DNA of 64,000 nucleotides from an uncultured Pelagibacteraceae bacterium (GTDB lineage Bacteria; Pseudomonadota; Alphaproteobacteria; Pelagibacterales; Pelagibacteraceae). Every line of letters begins with the position of its first letter. The first letter of the stretch is position 1. The position numbers were made by a program, and so were the translations under genes. Below, piece after piece: positions 36,671 through 45,303 of this stretch. Below the pieces are notes generated by a model that had not been told where the DNA came from, ran no database searches, and saw nothing but the letters and a program-made list of their open reading frames with translations. Where the stretch lies: the NCBI GenBank assembly GCA_902564265.1, contig CACFAI010000002.1, positions 87,418 through 151,417 of the forward strand, given 5' to 3'.

Positions 36671-37928
36671 AAATTAGCTTAAGGTTGCTTACAATTAAAA
36701 AAGCTAGAAAATAAGTGAAAATAAATAAATAGTTTTTTGCATTAAAAGTCTTTTTTAAATCAATGTTAAATGAAAAAATTGTAAAAAATGATATGAGTAA
36801 AAATGGGTCAAAATATTTATGATAAATTGTATATTGTGGATTATTTAAAATTATTATCATAAATAAAAGAATATTTAAATAATTTTTTAAAATCAAAGGG
36901 TTGATAATAATTATTGCTAAAAAAGAAATTAAGTAAAATAAATAATTATTTTCTAAAAAGAAATTTGATACTTTAAAAAAAATACCACCACCACTATATA
37001 AATAATTATAGTCAAAATAAAACACACAAATTAAAAAAATCAAAATAGAAATTAAAATATTTTTTAAATTCAAGATATTATCGATTTTAATTATCTTAAA
37101 AAAAAGAAACGGTATTAAGTAAAAAAATATAATTGAAAAAGTAATCAAAACATCATTGAATAAGTTATTAAAAATTATTCTTTCATTTTCATCAATACCA
37201 ATTGCAGCAGTTTTAAATAAAAAATTTATATCGAGAACAAATATGTAGTAAAAAATAGGTAAAGCTAAAACCAAATTAATTAAAATTATAGAAAAAATTT
37301 TTTTTGAAAAAATTCCATAATTTAAAATAAACTTTGTAAAAAAAAATATTGAAAAAACAGAAAAGTTTGGGCTTAAATAAGCACTTAAAGCCAAAAAAAT
37401 AACATTATAAATTGCAAATTTAAAATTTTTGCCCTCTTCAAATTTTAGAAAATAATAAATACTCAGCGTAAATAAAATAAGACCAAATAATCTACTGTCT
37501 GGCCAAATAGCCAAACTTCTGAAAGTTGGAGATAGAAAAATAAGACTTGATAAAAAAAATAATATTTTTTTATCTATTTCATTAAATTTTACAGTCAAGC
37601 ATTTGTAAAAAATAAAAGGTAAAAACAAACATAAATGAAGATGGATCAATCTTATAAAAATATCTGGTACTTTTATTTTCTCAAAGAAAGATAAAAAAAT
37701 AATCAAAATAGGTGAATGTCTTGTTCCGTATGCGTCATACTCATAAAATGTTTTCAAAAAATCTGAAGCAAACGCTTGGCTTGCTCTTTTTTGATTTATA
37801 TAATCACCCAGAGCTCCACCTGTTGAGTTTTCACCTAAAAAGAAACTTATTATTAAAGTTGTATAAAGAATAAGAAAAAAAACTATTTCCTTTTTATATA
37901 TGTTGTTGTTTAAAAATATCGATGACAT
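36663..37928 (-). CDS. Polytopic membrane protein, possible GT-C type glycosyltransferase
   Basis: A 421-residue protein with about 11 hydrophobic segments. The first periplasmic loop contains acidic and aromatic residues (GDYINQKRASQAFASDFLKTFYEYDAYGTRHSP) of the kind seen in lipid-linked-sugar GT-C transferases, though a strict DXD or DE motif is not evident. It lies 26 bases downstream of the glucosylglycerate phosphorylase gene and is probably co-transcribed. The base composition is extremely AT-rich. The function remains uncertain. Confidence 0.5.
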   Translation of the reverse strand: MSSIFLNNNIYKKEIVFFLILYTTLIISFFLGENSTGGALGDYINQKRASQAFASDFLKTFYEYDAYGTRHSPILIIFLSFFEKIKVPDIFIRLIHLHLCLFLPFIFYKCLTVKFNEIDKKILFFLSSLIFLSPTFRSLAIWPDSRLFGLILFTLSIYYFLKFEEGKNFKFAIYNVIFLALSAYLSPNFSVFSIFFFTKFILNYGIFSKKIFSIILINLVLALPIFYYIFVLDINFLFKTAAIGIDENERIIFNNLFNDVLITFSIIFFYLIPFLFFKIIKIDNILNLKNILISILIFLICVFYFDYNYLYSGGGIFFKVSNFFLENNYLFYLISFLAIIIINPLILKNYLNILLFMIIILNNPQYTIYHKYFDPFLLISFFTIFSFNIDLKKTFNAKNYLFIFTYFLAFLIVSNLKLIYV

Positions 37929-37954
37929 ATTTTAATTATCAAATTTAATACATC

Positions 37955-39676
37955 TTAATTAGTTAACCATAAAGTTTCAAATGGTTTCAATTCTGATTTT
38001 TGGCTCATACAAGTTTTATCCAATAAGTTTTTGTATTTGCTAAATTTATTATCAAATTTTAATTTTTGATATTTTGATGATAAATTTGTAATATTATATA
38101 TAATCTGTTTTTTATCTAAACTTGTTCTTTTAAAACAAAATATTTTTTTTCCTAAATTTAAACTCTCTCTCTTCGCGTTTGGGTGAAAAGCTTTATTTTT
38201 TTTCTTAATGGAAATTAAGTTTAAAATTTTTTTGTAAAATATGCTTTGTTTAGAACTTTTATCTTTTAATAAATTATCCAATCTTTTTTTGTTCCATTTG
38301 AACCTATTTAAATCTCTTTTATTCTCTGAAATAATATATTTATATTCATCATTTGAAGTTCCAAATATAGAATTAAAATAAATCGCAGGCACCCCTTCAA
38401 AAGCAATCATTATGGCGTGTGCAGATATGTATCTTTCCATGAAATATCTTCCTTTTTTATCATAGTCAGTTTTTTGAAATGCGTTAAATAAAGTGATATT
38501 TGCTTCGTACACTTTTTTCGATGATCCTTGAACTTTTCTATAAGATAATTGCCCACCATTTTTTTTCAAACGCTTAAAGAGCAGAAATAATTTTTTCTTT
38601 TTTAAATATCCTTCAACTGGTCTCATACCGATTCCATCATGAGAAGCTATAAAATTTAGATAATTATTACCCATTTTTGTATTTGGGAGTTTTTTACTCC
38701 ATCTATTTAAGTAGGTACTATCTTCAAAAAGAAATGAGTGGATCAATAATGGAGGTAAAGAAAAGTTATATATCCATTGAGCCTCATCATTATTTCTTCC
38801 AAAATAACTCAAATTTTCTTTTTCTGGTAGATTAGTTTCTGTAACAATAATTGTTTGAGTTTTGAGTGAATTGCAAATTATCCTCAACAGTTTGATTATT
38901 TCGTGGGTTTCTTTCAAATTTATACATTTAGAGCCACTCTTTTTCCACAAGTAAGCAATTGCGTCTAATCTAAATATAGTAACTCCATGATTTAATAGAT
39001 TGATCATTATCTTTATAAATCTTAGTAAAACTTTTGGATTTTTAAAATTGAGATCAATTTGATCATCACTGAAAGTTCTCCAAATAAAATCATTTTTTTT
39101 GAATATTGTTATTTTTTTTAACAATTTATTTTCTCTTGGTCGTATAACTTTAGAAGTATCAAACTTTTTACCAACAGTTAAAAAGTATTCTTTACCTGGA
39201 GATTTATTACTCAAAAAATTTTTAAACCATAAACCTTTTGAAGATGCATGATTGATAACTATATCTGCCATAATATTTGTTTTTTTTGATTGTTGATAAA
39301 TATCAGACCAATAGCCTAATTTTTTATCTACTTGATAATGATCTTTTACTGCAAATCCACTGTCACTACTTGATGGATAAAAAGGTAGAAAGTGAATTAT
39401 TTCAAAAAAGTTACCTAAGTTTTTTTTATAAAACTTTCTAAAAATTTTGATTGTCTTTTCTTTATTCCCATCTAATAGACTATCGCCATAAGAAATTAAA
39501 ACTGAAGTTTTTTCTGATATTTTAATTTTTTTTCCTTTTTTTCCAAATTTGTTGTATCTATTTATAACCTGAAAAATTTCATCAGCATAAATTTTAAGAT
39601 TTTTTTTTGATTTTTTGGATTTGTAAATAAAATTTAATTTTCGTTTTATATCTTTTTTGCTTTGCTGAGATAACAT
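37955..39676 (-). CDS. Glucosylglycerate phosphorylase-like enzyme (GH13_18)
   Basis: A 573-residue alpha-amylase-fold phosphorylase of the sucrose phosphorylase subfamily. The predicted nucleophile is D238 (FRLDA), the acid/base E280 (VTETNLP) and the stabiliser D347 (SHDGIG). The ETNLPEKENLSYFG stretch resembles the glucosylglycerate phosphorylase branch more than true sucrose phosphorylases. Such an enzyme releases glucose 1-phosphate from glucosylglycerate. Its place directly after the GpgS synthase gene (1-base overlap) supports this. Sucrose or glucosylglycerol phosphorylase are the alternatives. Confidence 0.82.
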   Translation of the reverse strand: MLSQQSKKDIKRKLNFIYKSKKSKKNLKIYADEIFQVINRYNKFGKKGKKIKISEKTSVLISYGDSLLDGNKEKTIKIFRKFYKKNLGNFFEIIHFLPFYPSSSDSGFAVKDHYQVDKKLGYWSDIYQQSKKTNIMADIVINHASSKGLWFKNFLSNKSPGKEYFLTVGKKFDTSKVIRPRENKLLKKITIFKKNDFIWRTFSDDQIDLNFKNPKVLLRFIKIMINLLNHGVTIFRLDAIAYLWKKSGSKCINLKETHEIIKLLRIICNSLKTQTIIVTETNLPEKENLSYFGRNNDEAQWIYNFSLPPLLIHSFLFEDSTYLNRWSKKLPNTKMGNNYLNFIASHDGIGMRPVEGYLKKKKLFLLFKRLKKNGGQLSYRKVQGSSKKVYEANITLFNAFQKTDYDKKGRYFMERYISAHAIMIAFEGVPAIYFNSIFGTSNDEYKYIISENKRDLNRFKWNKKRLDNLLKDKSSKQSIFYKKILNLISIKKKNKAFHPNAKRESLNLGKKIFCFKRTSLDKKQIIYNITNLSSKYQKLKFDNKFSKYKNLLDKTCMSQKSELKPFETLWLTN

Positions 39677-40896
39677 TAAGAGTTGTCTTTATTATCTTCA
39701 GTAACTGCTTCTTTTAATTTATTAAGAAAATTTGGTATAGCACTTTTGACTCTGCTCCATGTTGGTATAAATGGTGTATCCATAGGATTTACATAGAAAT
39801 CATCTCCTGCTTTCATTATATTTATAGCAAATAATTCAACAGCTTTTTCCTCGTTATGAGAATCAAATTTTAAACCATTCATTGTTGCATCACTCCTATA
39901 TATATCTATCATGTCTAAAGCACATCTATAATAAGTTGCCTTTAAAGATCTAAATGTTTCTCTACTAAACGAATTTCCTTGTGTAGCTAATTTCTTAATA
40001 AATGTTTTAATAATATCTATGGACATTTTAGATAAACCTTTTGTTTCATCATCTAAGGAAAGATCTTGATGTTTATGATCGTAGGTATCTGCCAAATCAA
40101 CTTGGCAAATGTTGTTCGGTGAAAAATTTCTTTGCATTTCAGACAAAACACCAACCTCTATACCCCAATCTGAAGAAATTCTTAATTCTGATAAAACATT
40201 TCTTCTAAATGAAAATTCACCTGATAAAGGATATTTAAATGATTTCATAAACTGTAAATATTCACTGCTGCCAATTGTTTTTTCTAAAGCAACCAATAAT
40301 GGTGCAACAAGTAGTCTTGCAACTCTTCCATTCATTTTTTCATTAGCTATTCTGGGATAAAATCCTTTGCAAAATTCGAAATTAAAAACTGGATTTACAA
40401 CTGGATAAAAAAGTTTTGCAAGCATCCTTCTATCATAGGTTTTTATATCACAATCATGCAGAGCAACTGATCTAGCGGTATCTCTTGCAATTGACATCCC
40501 TAAACAGTACCAAACGTTTCTTCCCTTTCCTGGCTGGTTTGGTGCTAAATTCTTTTCTTTTAATTCTTTATCTAATTTTTGTAGTCTTGGTCCGTCATTC
40601 CATAAAATAGTAAAATCTGTTTTAAGTTTTTTAAAAAATTTCCATGCATCTTTTGCCTGATTCTTATTTGCTTTATCTAAACCAATGATAATATGATTAA
40701 GATATTTTGTTTTACTTATCTCGCTTACAATTTTTGGTAAAGCTTCTCCTTCTAATTCTGAGTAAAGACATGGCAATATCAATTCCATTTCTCTTTCTTT
40801 AGAAAATTCTAGTAACTCTTTTTCGATTTGTTCAGTTGACTTAGTTTTAAAGTCATGAAGAGTAGAAACTATTCCATTTTGAGAAAAATCACCCAT
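39676..40896 (-). CDS. gpgS: Glucosyl-3-phosphoglycerate synthase (GT81)
   Basis: Transfers glucose from a nucleotide sugar to 3-phosphoglycerate, the first step of glucosylglycerate synthesis. The 406-residue protein has a GT-A fold with the metal-binding motif HDCD (147-150), the preceding NQPGKGRNVWYCL segment and the family's acceptor region SGEFSFRRNVLSELRISSDWGIEVG. Its neighbours are the matching phosphatase (18 bases upstream) and the phosphorylase. Confidence 0.88.
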   Translation of the reverse strand: MGDFSQNGIVSTLHDFKTKSTEQIEKELLEFSKEREMELILPCLYSELEGEALPKIVSEISKTKYLNHIIIGLDKANKNQAKDAWKFFKKLKTDFTILWNDGPRLQKLDKELKEKNLAPNQPGKGRNVWYCLGMSIARDTARSVALHDCDIKTYDRRMLAKLFYPVVNPVFNFEFCKGFYPRIANEKMNGRVARLLVAPLLVALEKTIGSSEYLQFMKSFKYPLSGEFSFRRNVLSELRISSDWGIEVGVLSEMQRNFSPNNICQVDLADTYDHKHQDLSLDDETKGLSKMSIDIIKTFIKKLATQGNSFSRETFRSLKATYYRCALDMIDIYRSDATMNGLKFDSHNEEKAVELFAINIMKAGDDFYVNPMDTPFIPTWSRVKSAIPNFLNKLKEAVTEDNKDNS

Positions 40897-40914
40897 AAAA
40901 TTATATTAATAATA

Positions 40915-41709
40915 TTATTTAATTTTTTCCAGCGCCAAATTGACAACCTCTTGCCAGCCCTCTGGTGCAGGTTTTTTTGAAACAATGCAGTTATCAATAT
41001 TAATTTTTTCTAATTTAAATTTATCATTAAATACTAAACAAGCTATATCACAATTTTTAAGCATATCTAAATCGTTAAGATTATCGCCTACACCAATAAT
41101 TGATAAGTTTTGTTTTTCCGTTTTTTTAAAAATTCTTATTACGTTTTTCATTGCTAATGCTTTACTTACTTTGTCACATAAGTTTGTAATTCTACCACCA
41201 TCTTGAAGAGTAAGACCATTATTTTTTATGGATTGAGATAAATCAATTTTCTCATTTTTATTACCTTCAAATAAAAGAGGAATTGAAAAATCTCTTTTCA
41301 ATGCAGAATTTAATTTTTCTCCAGATAGGCCAAATATTTTTGATTTTTCACTTTCTTTAAGACCCAGAACGAATTTACACTTAGAAATAAGTTTATCATT
41401 TATTTTCGATTTAAAAATTTTTAATAGCTCATTTTTTTCTCTACTTAAGATAATTTTTTTTGGTAAACTTTGGTTAATAAGATCCATATTGTGGACAGCC
41501 GCACCATTTTCTGAGATAAAGGGTAAATCCTCTCCTAACTCTTTATTAAATTCTAAAATTTCCGCTTCTGTTTTACTTGAATTGGGTATTATGGATATGT
41601 TTTTAGATAATAAATGTTTAATATATTTTTTAATGGTCCCAAATTCAAACGTATCTCTATTAAGCAGGGTTCCATCTAAATCCGTGAATATTAAGATTTT
41701 TCCGGACAT
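40915..41709 (-). CDS. HAD-IIB phosphatase, glucosyl/mannosyl-3-phosphoglycerate phosphatase family
   Basis: Probably removes the phosphate from glucosyl-3-phosphoglycerate to give glucosylglycerate. The 264-residue protein has the HAD motifs DLDGTLL (about 9-15), a threonine/serine motif in IIPNSSKTEAEI, SENGAAV of the Cof-type cap region, and the late metal motif GVGDNLNDLDML. Its position between the FAD enzyme and gpgS, in the same direction, supports the substrate assignment. Confidence 0.87.
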   Translation of the reverse strand: MSGKILIFTDLDGTLLNRDTFEFGTIKKYIKHLLSKNISIIPNSSKTEAEILEFNKELGEDLPFISENGAAVHNMDLINQSLPKKIILSREKNELLKIFKSKINDKLISKCKFVLGLKESEKSKIFGLSGEKLNSALKRDFSIPLLFEGNKNEKIDLSQSIKNNGLTLQDGGRITNLCDKVSKALAMKNVIRIFKKTEKQNLSIIGVGDNLNDLDMLKNCDIACLVFNDKFKLEKINIDNCIVSKKPAPEGWQEVVNLALEKIK

Positions 41710-41713
41710 TATT

Positions 41714-42685
41714 TTATTTTTTTATTTTATTATATAGATCGGTGGCACTCAACCATCCATTTTCAAGTCTAGGGCCTCCAAACCAATCACCACAAAATCC
41801 AAGACCAATTTTTTTATCCCAGTAACTTTGCGCATTTAAAGGTTTTGAATTAGAGGAATATTTCCACCCATGTATATGGGTAAAATATATCTTTCTGATT
41901 TTAATTTTTGTTAGTTTTTTAAACTTATTAATTAAAACATTTGTGTAAAATTTTTTTTTATTTCTGTAGTTATCAGTATGTTTTTTTCCATACTCAAAGG
42001 TACTTTGAAGTACCCATAAATCTTTATTATATTTAAATCTTTTTTTTGAATTTTCTTTAGAAACCCAACCTAAAACTTTGTCATTTGTAAAAAAACTGCT
42101 CGATTTAATTGCTGTTTTATTGGTCATCAGTAAAACTGTGAGACTTGAATTCATTATAACCTTATTTTTAAAGAGTTTTGTTTTAACAAACTTAGATGAA
42201 AGTTTTTTTGCTTGTGGGAAAGGAATTGATAAGATTAAATTTTTTGAATAAATATGTTTATTATCTTTAAATCTAAGATACCAAAAATCTTTTTGTCTTT
42301 TTATTTCAGACAGTTCTGATTGAAAATTACAATTAATATTTTTAAGTAAAAATTTACTTATGTCGTTATTTCCTTTAACGCCAATTAACTTAACGTGTTT
42401 TTTATCTCTTTTGACCCTCTGATTTAAAAATTCATGATTTCCTCTCCAATGTTTGAGAACTTTTTTTTTGATAAGTTTATTGGTAAAAGATTTAAACTCC
42501 TTTGATCTAGGAGATAAATACTGAAGGCCGTGGTCAAAACCTATTTTGCCTTTATATCGTTTGAAAGAACTTCTACCCCCAAAACCTTTGGCTTTATCAA
42601 AAACTCTAATTGAGTATTTTTTTTTTAAATTACATGCAATTGTCGATCCAGAGATACCAGACCCTATTATGCAAAAATCTAACAT
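41714..42685 (-). CDS. FAD-dependent amine-oxidase/renalase-like oxidoreductase
   Basis: A 323-residue flavoprotein. The Rossmann motif GSGISGSTIACNL lies at about 7-19, followed by FDKAKGFGGRSS, a typical amine-oxidase/renalase GG segment, and the C-terminal FAD-binding GLGFCGDWFGGPRLENGWLSA. The substrate is unknown. Its start shares one base with the msrB stop, and gpgP follows 4 bases later. Confidence 0.8.
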   Translation of the reverse strand: MLDFCIIGSGISGSTIACNLKKKYSIRVFDKAKGFGGRSSFKRYKGKIGFDHGLQYLSPRSKEFKSFTNKLIKKKVLKHWRGNHEFLNQRVKRDKKHVKLIGVKGNNDISKFLLKNINCNFQSELSEIKRQKDFWYLRFKDNKHIYSKNLILSIPFPQAKKLSSKFVKTKLFKNKVIMNSSLTVLLMTNKTAIKSSSFFTNDKVLGWVSKENSKKRFKYNKDLWVLQSTFEYGKKHTDNYRNKKKFYTNVLINKFKKLTKIKIRKIYFTHIHGWKYSSNSKPLNAQSYWDKKIGLGFCGDWFGGPRLENGWLSATDLYNKIKK

Positions 42686-43146
42686 TATTGAGATGGTTTA
42701 AAGATTAAACAAAGACCGTTATTACAGAATCTTTTACCAGTTTTCCCTGGACCATCAACAAATACATGCCCGTGGTGTGCTCCACAATTTGCACAATGAT
42801 ATTCAATTCTTTTCATTCCAAAAGAATAATCTACCTTTGTATTAAAAGCTCCTGGGACTGCTTCTGTAAAAGATGGCCAACCAGTCCCACTGTCATATTT
42901 TGCGCTTGAGTCAAATAACAAAGCTCCACAATTGGCACAATGATAGGTCCCTTTTCTGTTTTCACTCAATAAAGAACTGGTAAATGCCCTTTCTGTTCCT
43001 TGATTAAACATTATATCTTTTTGCTGATTAGAAAGATTTTGATTAAAAATTTTTTTTGTAGTAGCATAAATTGTTTTTATTGGGAGGCAAAAAAATAAGA
43101 GAGAATAACTCAATAATTTGAGAAATTTTCTTTTTTTCAAAATCAT
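42685..43146 (-). CDS. msrB: Peptide-methionine (R)-S-oxide reductase, exported form
   Basis: Repairs oxidised methionine. The 153-residue protein has an N-terminal hydrophobic signal (residues 10-28), so it probably acts in the periplasm. Both zinc CxxC pairs are present (YHCANCGALLF and YHCANCGAHHGHVF), as is SGTGWPSF. The catalytic cysteine is in RFCNNG, but the usual NSASL after it is replaced by NNGLCL, which adds a nearby cysteine. It is 6 bases downstream of xsc. Confidence 0.92.
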   Translation of the reverse strand: MILKKRKFLKLLSYSLLFFCLPIKTIYATTKKIFNQNLSNQQKDIMFNQGTERAFTSSLLSENRKGTYHCANCGALLFDSSAKYDSGTGWPSFTEAVPGAFNTKVDYSFGMKRIEYHCANCGAHHGHVFVDGPGKTGKRFCNNGLCLIFKPSQ

Positions 43147-43152
43147 TCGAAA

Positions 43153-44934
43153 TTATATTAAGGATTTTTGAGGTTTCATATCATTTTTCTTAATTCCAGC
43201 AACCTCAACTGGTTTTTTCATTGCGTCTCTTCTAAATGGCTCACCTAATTCTTGATTTAAAATAATCTCTATAAAAGTAGTAATTCTTTTTTTTTGGTCT
43301 TCACAAGATTGTTTAATTGCTTTCGTTGTCTCTTCCATTGTTTTGCAAGTAACTCCTTTTAAACCACATGCATTAGCTAATTTTGCGTAACTTAATTCTG
43401 GATCTAGCTCTGTACCGACAAAATTATTATCAAACCATAATATAGAATTTCTTTTTTCAGCACCCCATTGATAATTTCTAAATATAACCATGGTTATTGC
43501 TGGCCACTCTTCCCTCGCGCACGAACTCATTTCATTCATGCTTATTCCGAAAGCACCATCGCCTGCAAAACCAATTACAGGCGTATCCGGACATCCAATT
43601 TTTGCACCTAATATTGCTGGAAATCCGTAACCACAGGGTCCAAACAAACCGGGAGCTAAATATTTTCGACCTTTTTCAAAAGTTGGATAAGCGTTGCCAA
43701 TAGCACAATTATTTCCTATATCGCTTGAAATAATTGCATCTTTAGGCAGTGCATCCTGTATTGCTCTCCAAGCTTGTCTTGGGGACATTCTATCTTTGTC
43801 TCTTTCTCTTGCCTCTTTATTCCAAACAGTTCCTGGATCGTCTTCTTCATGGTCAAGTCCGGCTAGTGTTTGTAACCAGGCAGATTTAGTTTTGTGAATT
43901 AAATTTTTTCTTTCTTCACGACCTGTGTTTCCAGCATCAGATGAGAGCTTGTCTAAAATTTGTTGTGCAACCTGTTTAGCATCACCGCATATTCCAACTG
44001 TAACTTTTTTTGTTAAACCTATTCTGTCTGGGTTCATATCAACTTGAATTATAGTTGCATTTTTTGGCCAATAATCGATACCATAGCCTGGTAAAGTAGA
44101 AAAAGGATTTAATCTTGTTCCTAATGCAAGAACAACATCAGCTTTAGAAATAAGTTCCATTGCTGCTTTTGAACCATTATAACCTAAAGGTCCAACAGCT
44201 AACGGATGGCTTCCAGGAAAACTATCATTGTGTTGATAACCATTGCAAACTGGTGCATCTAATTTCTCTGCCAACTTTTTACATTCTTCTATTGCTCCAC
44301 CAATAACTACTCCTGCACCTGATAGAATTACAGGAAATTTTGCTTTTGATAATAAACTTGATGCTTTTTCTATCGACTCTTTTCCACCACCCTGTCTTTC
44401 AAATCTTACGATAGGTGGAAGCTCAATATCTATGACCTGTGTCCAATAATCTCTAGGTACATTTATTTGTGCCGGCGCCGACCCTCTGAAAGCTTTTTCA
44501 ATTACTCTATTTAATACCTCAGCCATTCTAGATGGATCTCTTACTTCTTCCTGATAACAAACCATATCCTTAAATAAATTCATTTGTTCTACTTCTTGAA
44601 AACCACCTTGACCCATTGTTTTATTTGCAGCTTGTGGAGTTACGACTAATAAAGGTGTATGGTTCCAATATGCTGTTTTAATAGGTGTCACTAAACCTGT
44701 AATACCGGGACCATTCTGGGCAATCACCATTGACATTTTTCCTGTTGCTCGGGTGTAACCATCTGCAATTAATCCTCCGTTAGTCTCGTGTGCAACATCC
44801 CAAAAAGTAATGCCGGCTTTTGGAAACAAATCTGAAATTGGCATGAATGCTGAGCCAATTATTCCAAATGCGTGTTCTATTCCATGCATTTGAAGAACTT
44901 TAATAAAAGCTTCTTCTGTGGTCATTTTGGTCAT
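43153..44934 (-). CDS. xsc: Sulfoacetaldehyde acetyltransferase
   Basis: Thiamine-diphosphate enzyme that turns sulfoacetaldehyde and phosphate into acetyl phosphate and sulfite, a key step in taurine and other C2-sulfonate breakdown. The 593-residue protein matches Xsc at the N-terminus (TTEEAFIKVLQMHGIEHAFGIIGSAFMP), in NGPGITGLVTPIKTAYWNHTPLL, and in the ThDP motif GDGAFGISMNEMSS. It diverges from suyAB across an 80-base gap with a perfect palindrome. A second in-frame ATG lies three codons in. Confidence 0.95.
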   Translation of the reverse strand: MTKMTTEEAFIKVLQMHGIEHAFGIIGSAFMPISDLFPKAGITFWDVAHETNGGLIADGYTRATGKMSMVIAQNGPGITGLVTPIKTAYWNHTPLLVVTPQAANKTMGQGGFQEVEQMNLFKDMVCYQEEVRDPSRMAEVLNRVIEKAFRGSAPAQINVPRDYWTQVIDIELPPIVRFERQGGGKESIEKASSLLSKAKFPVILSGAGVVIGGAIEECKKLAEKLDAPVCNGYQHNDSFPGSHPLAVGPLGYNGSKAAMELISKADVVLALGTRLNPFSTLPGYGIDYWPKNATIIQVDMNPDRIGLTKKVTVGICGDAKQVAQQILDKLSSDAGNTGREERKNLIHKTKSAWLQTLAGLDHEEDDPGTVWNKEARERDKDRMSPRQAWRAIQDALPKDAIISSDIGNNCAIGNAYPTFEKGRKYLAPGLFGPCGYGFPAILGAKIGCPDTPVIGFAGDGAFGISMNEMSSCAREEWPAITMVIFRNYQWGAEKRNSILWFDNNFVGTELDPELSYAKLANACGLKGVTCKTMEETTKAIKQSCEDQKKRITTFIEIILNQELGEPFRRDAMKKPVEVAGIKKNDMKPQKSLI

Positions 44935-44952
44935 AAAAATTCTCTATATTTT

Positions 44953-44964
44953 TGTTTGCAAACA
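44953..44964. promoter_or_regulatory. Perfect 12-bp palindrome between xsc and suyA
   Basis: TGTTTGCAAACA is a perfect inverted repeat in the 80-base divergent spacer, 18 bases before the xsc start and 50 bases before suyA. Placement and symmetry suggest an operator for a dimeric repressor controlling both sulfonate genes. No regulator gene adjoins it, so the binding protein is unknown. Confidence 0.5.
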
Positions 44965-45014
44965 GAAGATTAATATATAAATTCTTTGCAAGTTTCTACT
45001 ATGAAATCGTCACA

Positions 45015-45302
45015 ATGGCAAAAACAGATATAATTATACACGATAAAAAAGATAATGTTGGTGTAATTGTTATAGAAAAAGTGGCTAAAGGACAAGATTG
45101 CAGTTGTTGGATAATGGAAAATGACTCCTCATCAAAAGTTAAATCTGAGGCTGAAATACCTTTGGGTCATAAAATAGCATTAAAGGATCTTGAAGAAGGT
45201 GACACTATAATTAAGTACGGGCATGATATAGGAAAAGTAGTTAAATCTATCAAAAAAGGTGATCATGTTCACGTTCATAATGTAAAAACAAAAAAATGGT
45301 AA
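45015..45302 (+). CDS. suyA: (2R)-sulfolactate sulfo-lyase, small subunit
   Basis: A 95-residue SAF-domain subunit of the sulfolyase that splits 3-sulfolactate into pyruvate and sulfite, working with SuyB. It belongs to the altronate/UxaA N-terminal family, with the [23 protein letters not shown] signature. A frame with an ATG at 44952 is longer, but the start at 45015 ([17 protein letters not shown]) gives the usual SuyA N-terminus and leaves the palindrome outside the gene. The gene ends 1 base before suyB. Confidence 0.88.
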   Translation: MAKTDIIIHDKKDNVGVIVIEKVAKGQDCSCWIMENDSSSKVKSEAEIPLGHKIALKDLEEGDTIIKYGHDIGKVVKSIKKGDHVHVHNVKTKKW

Positions 45303-45303
45303 T

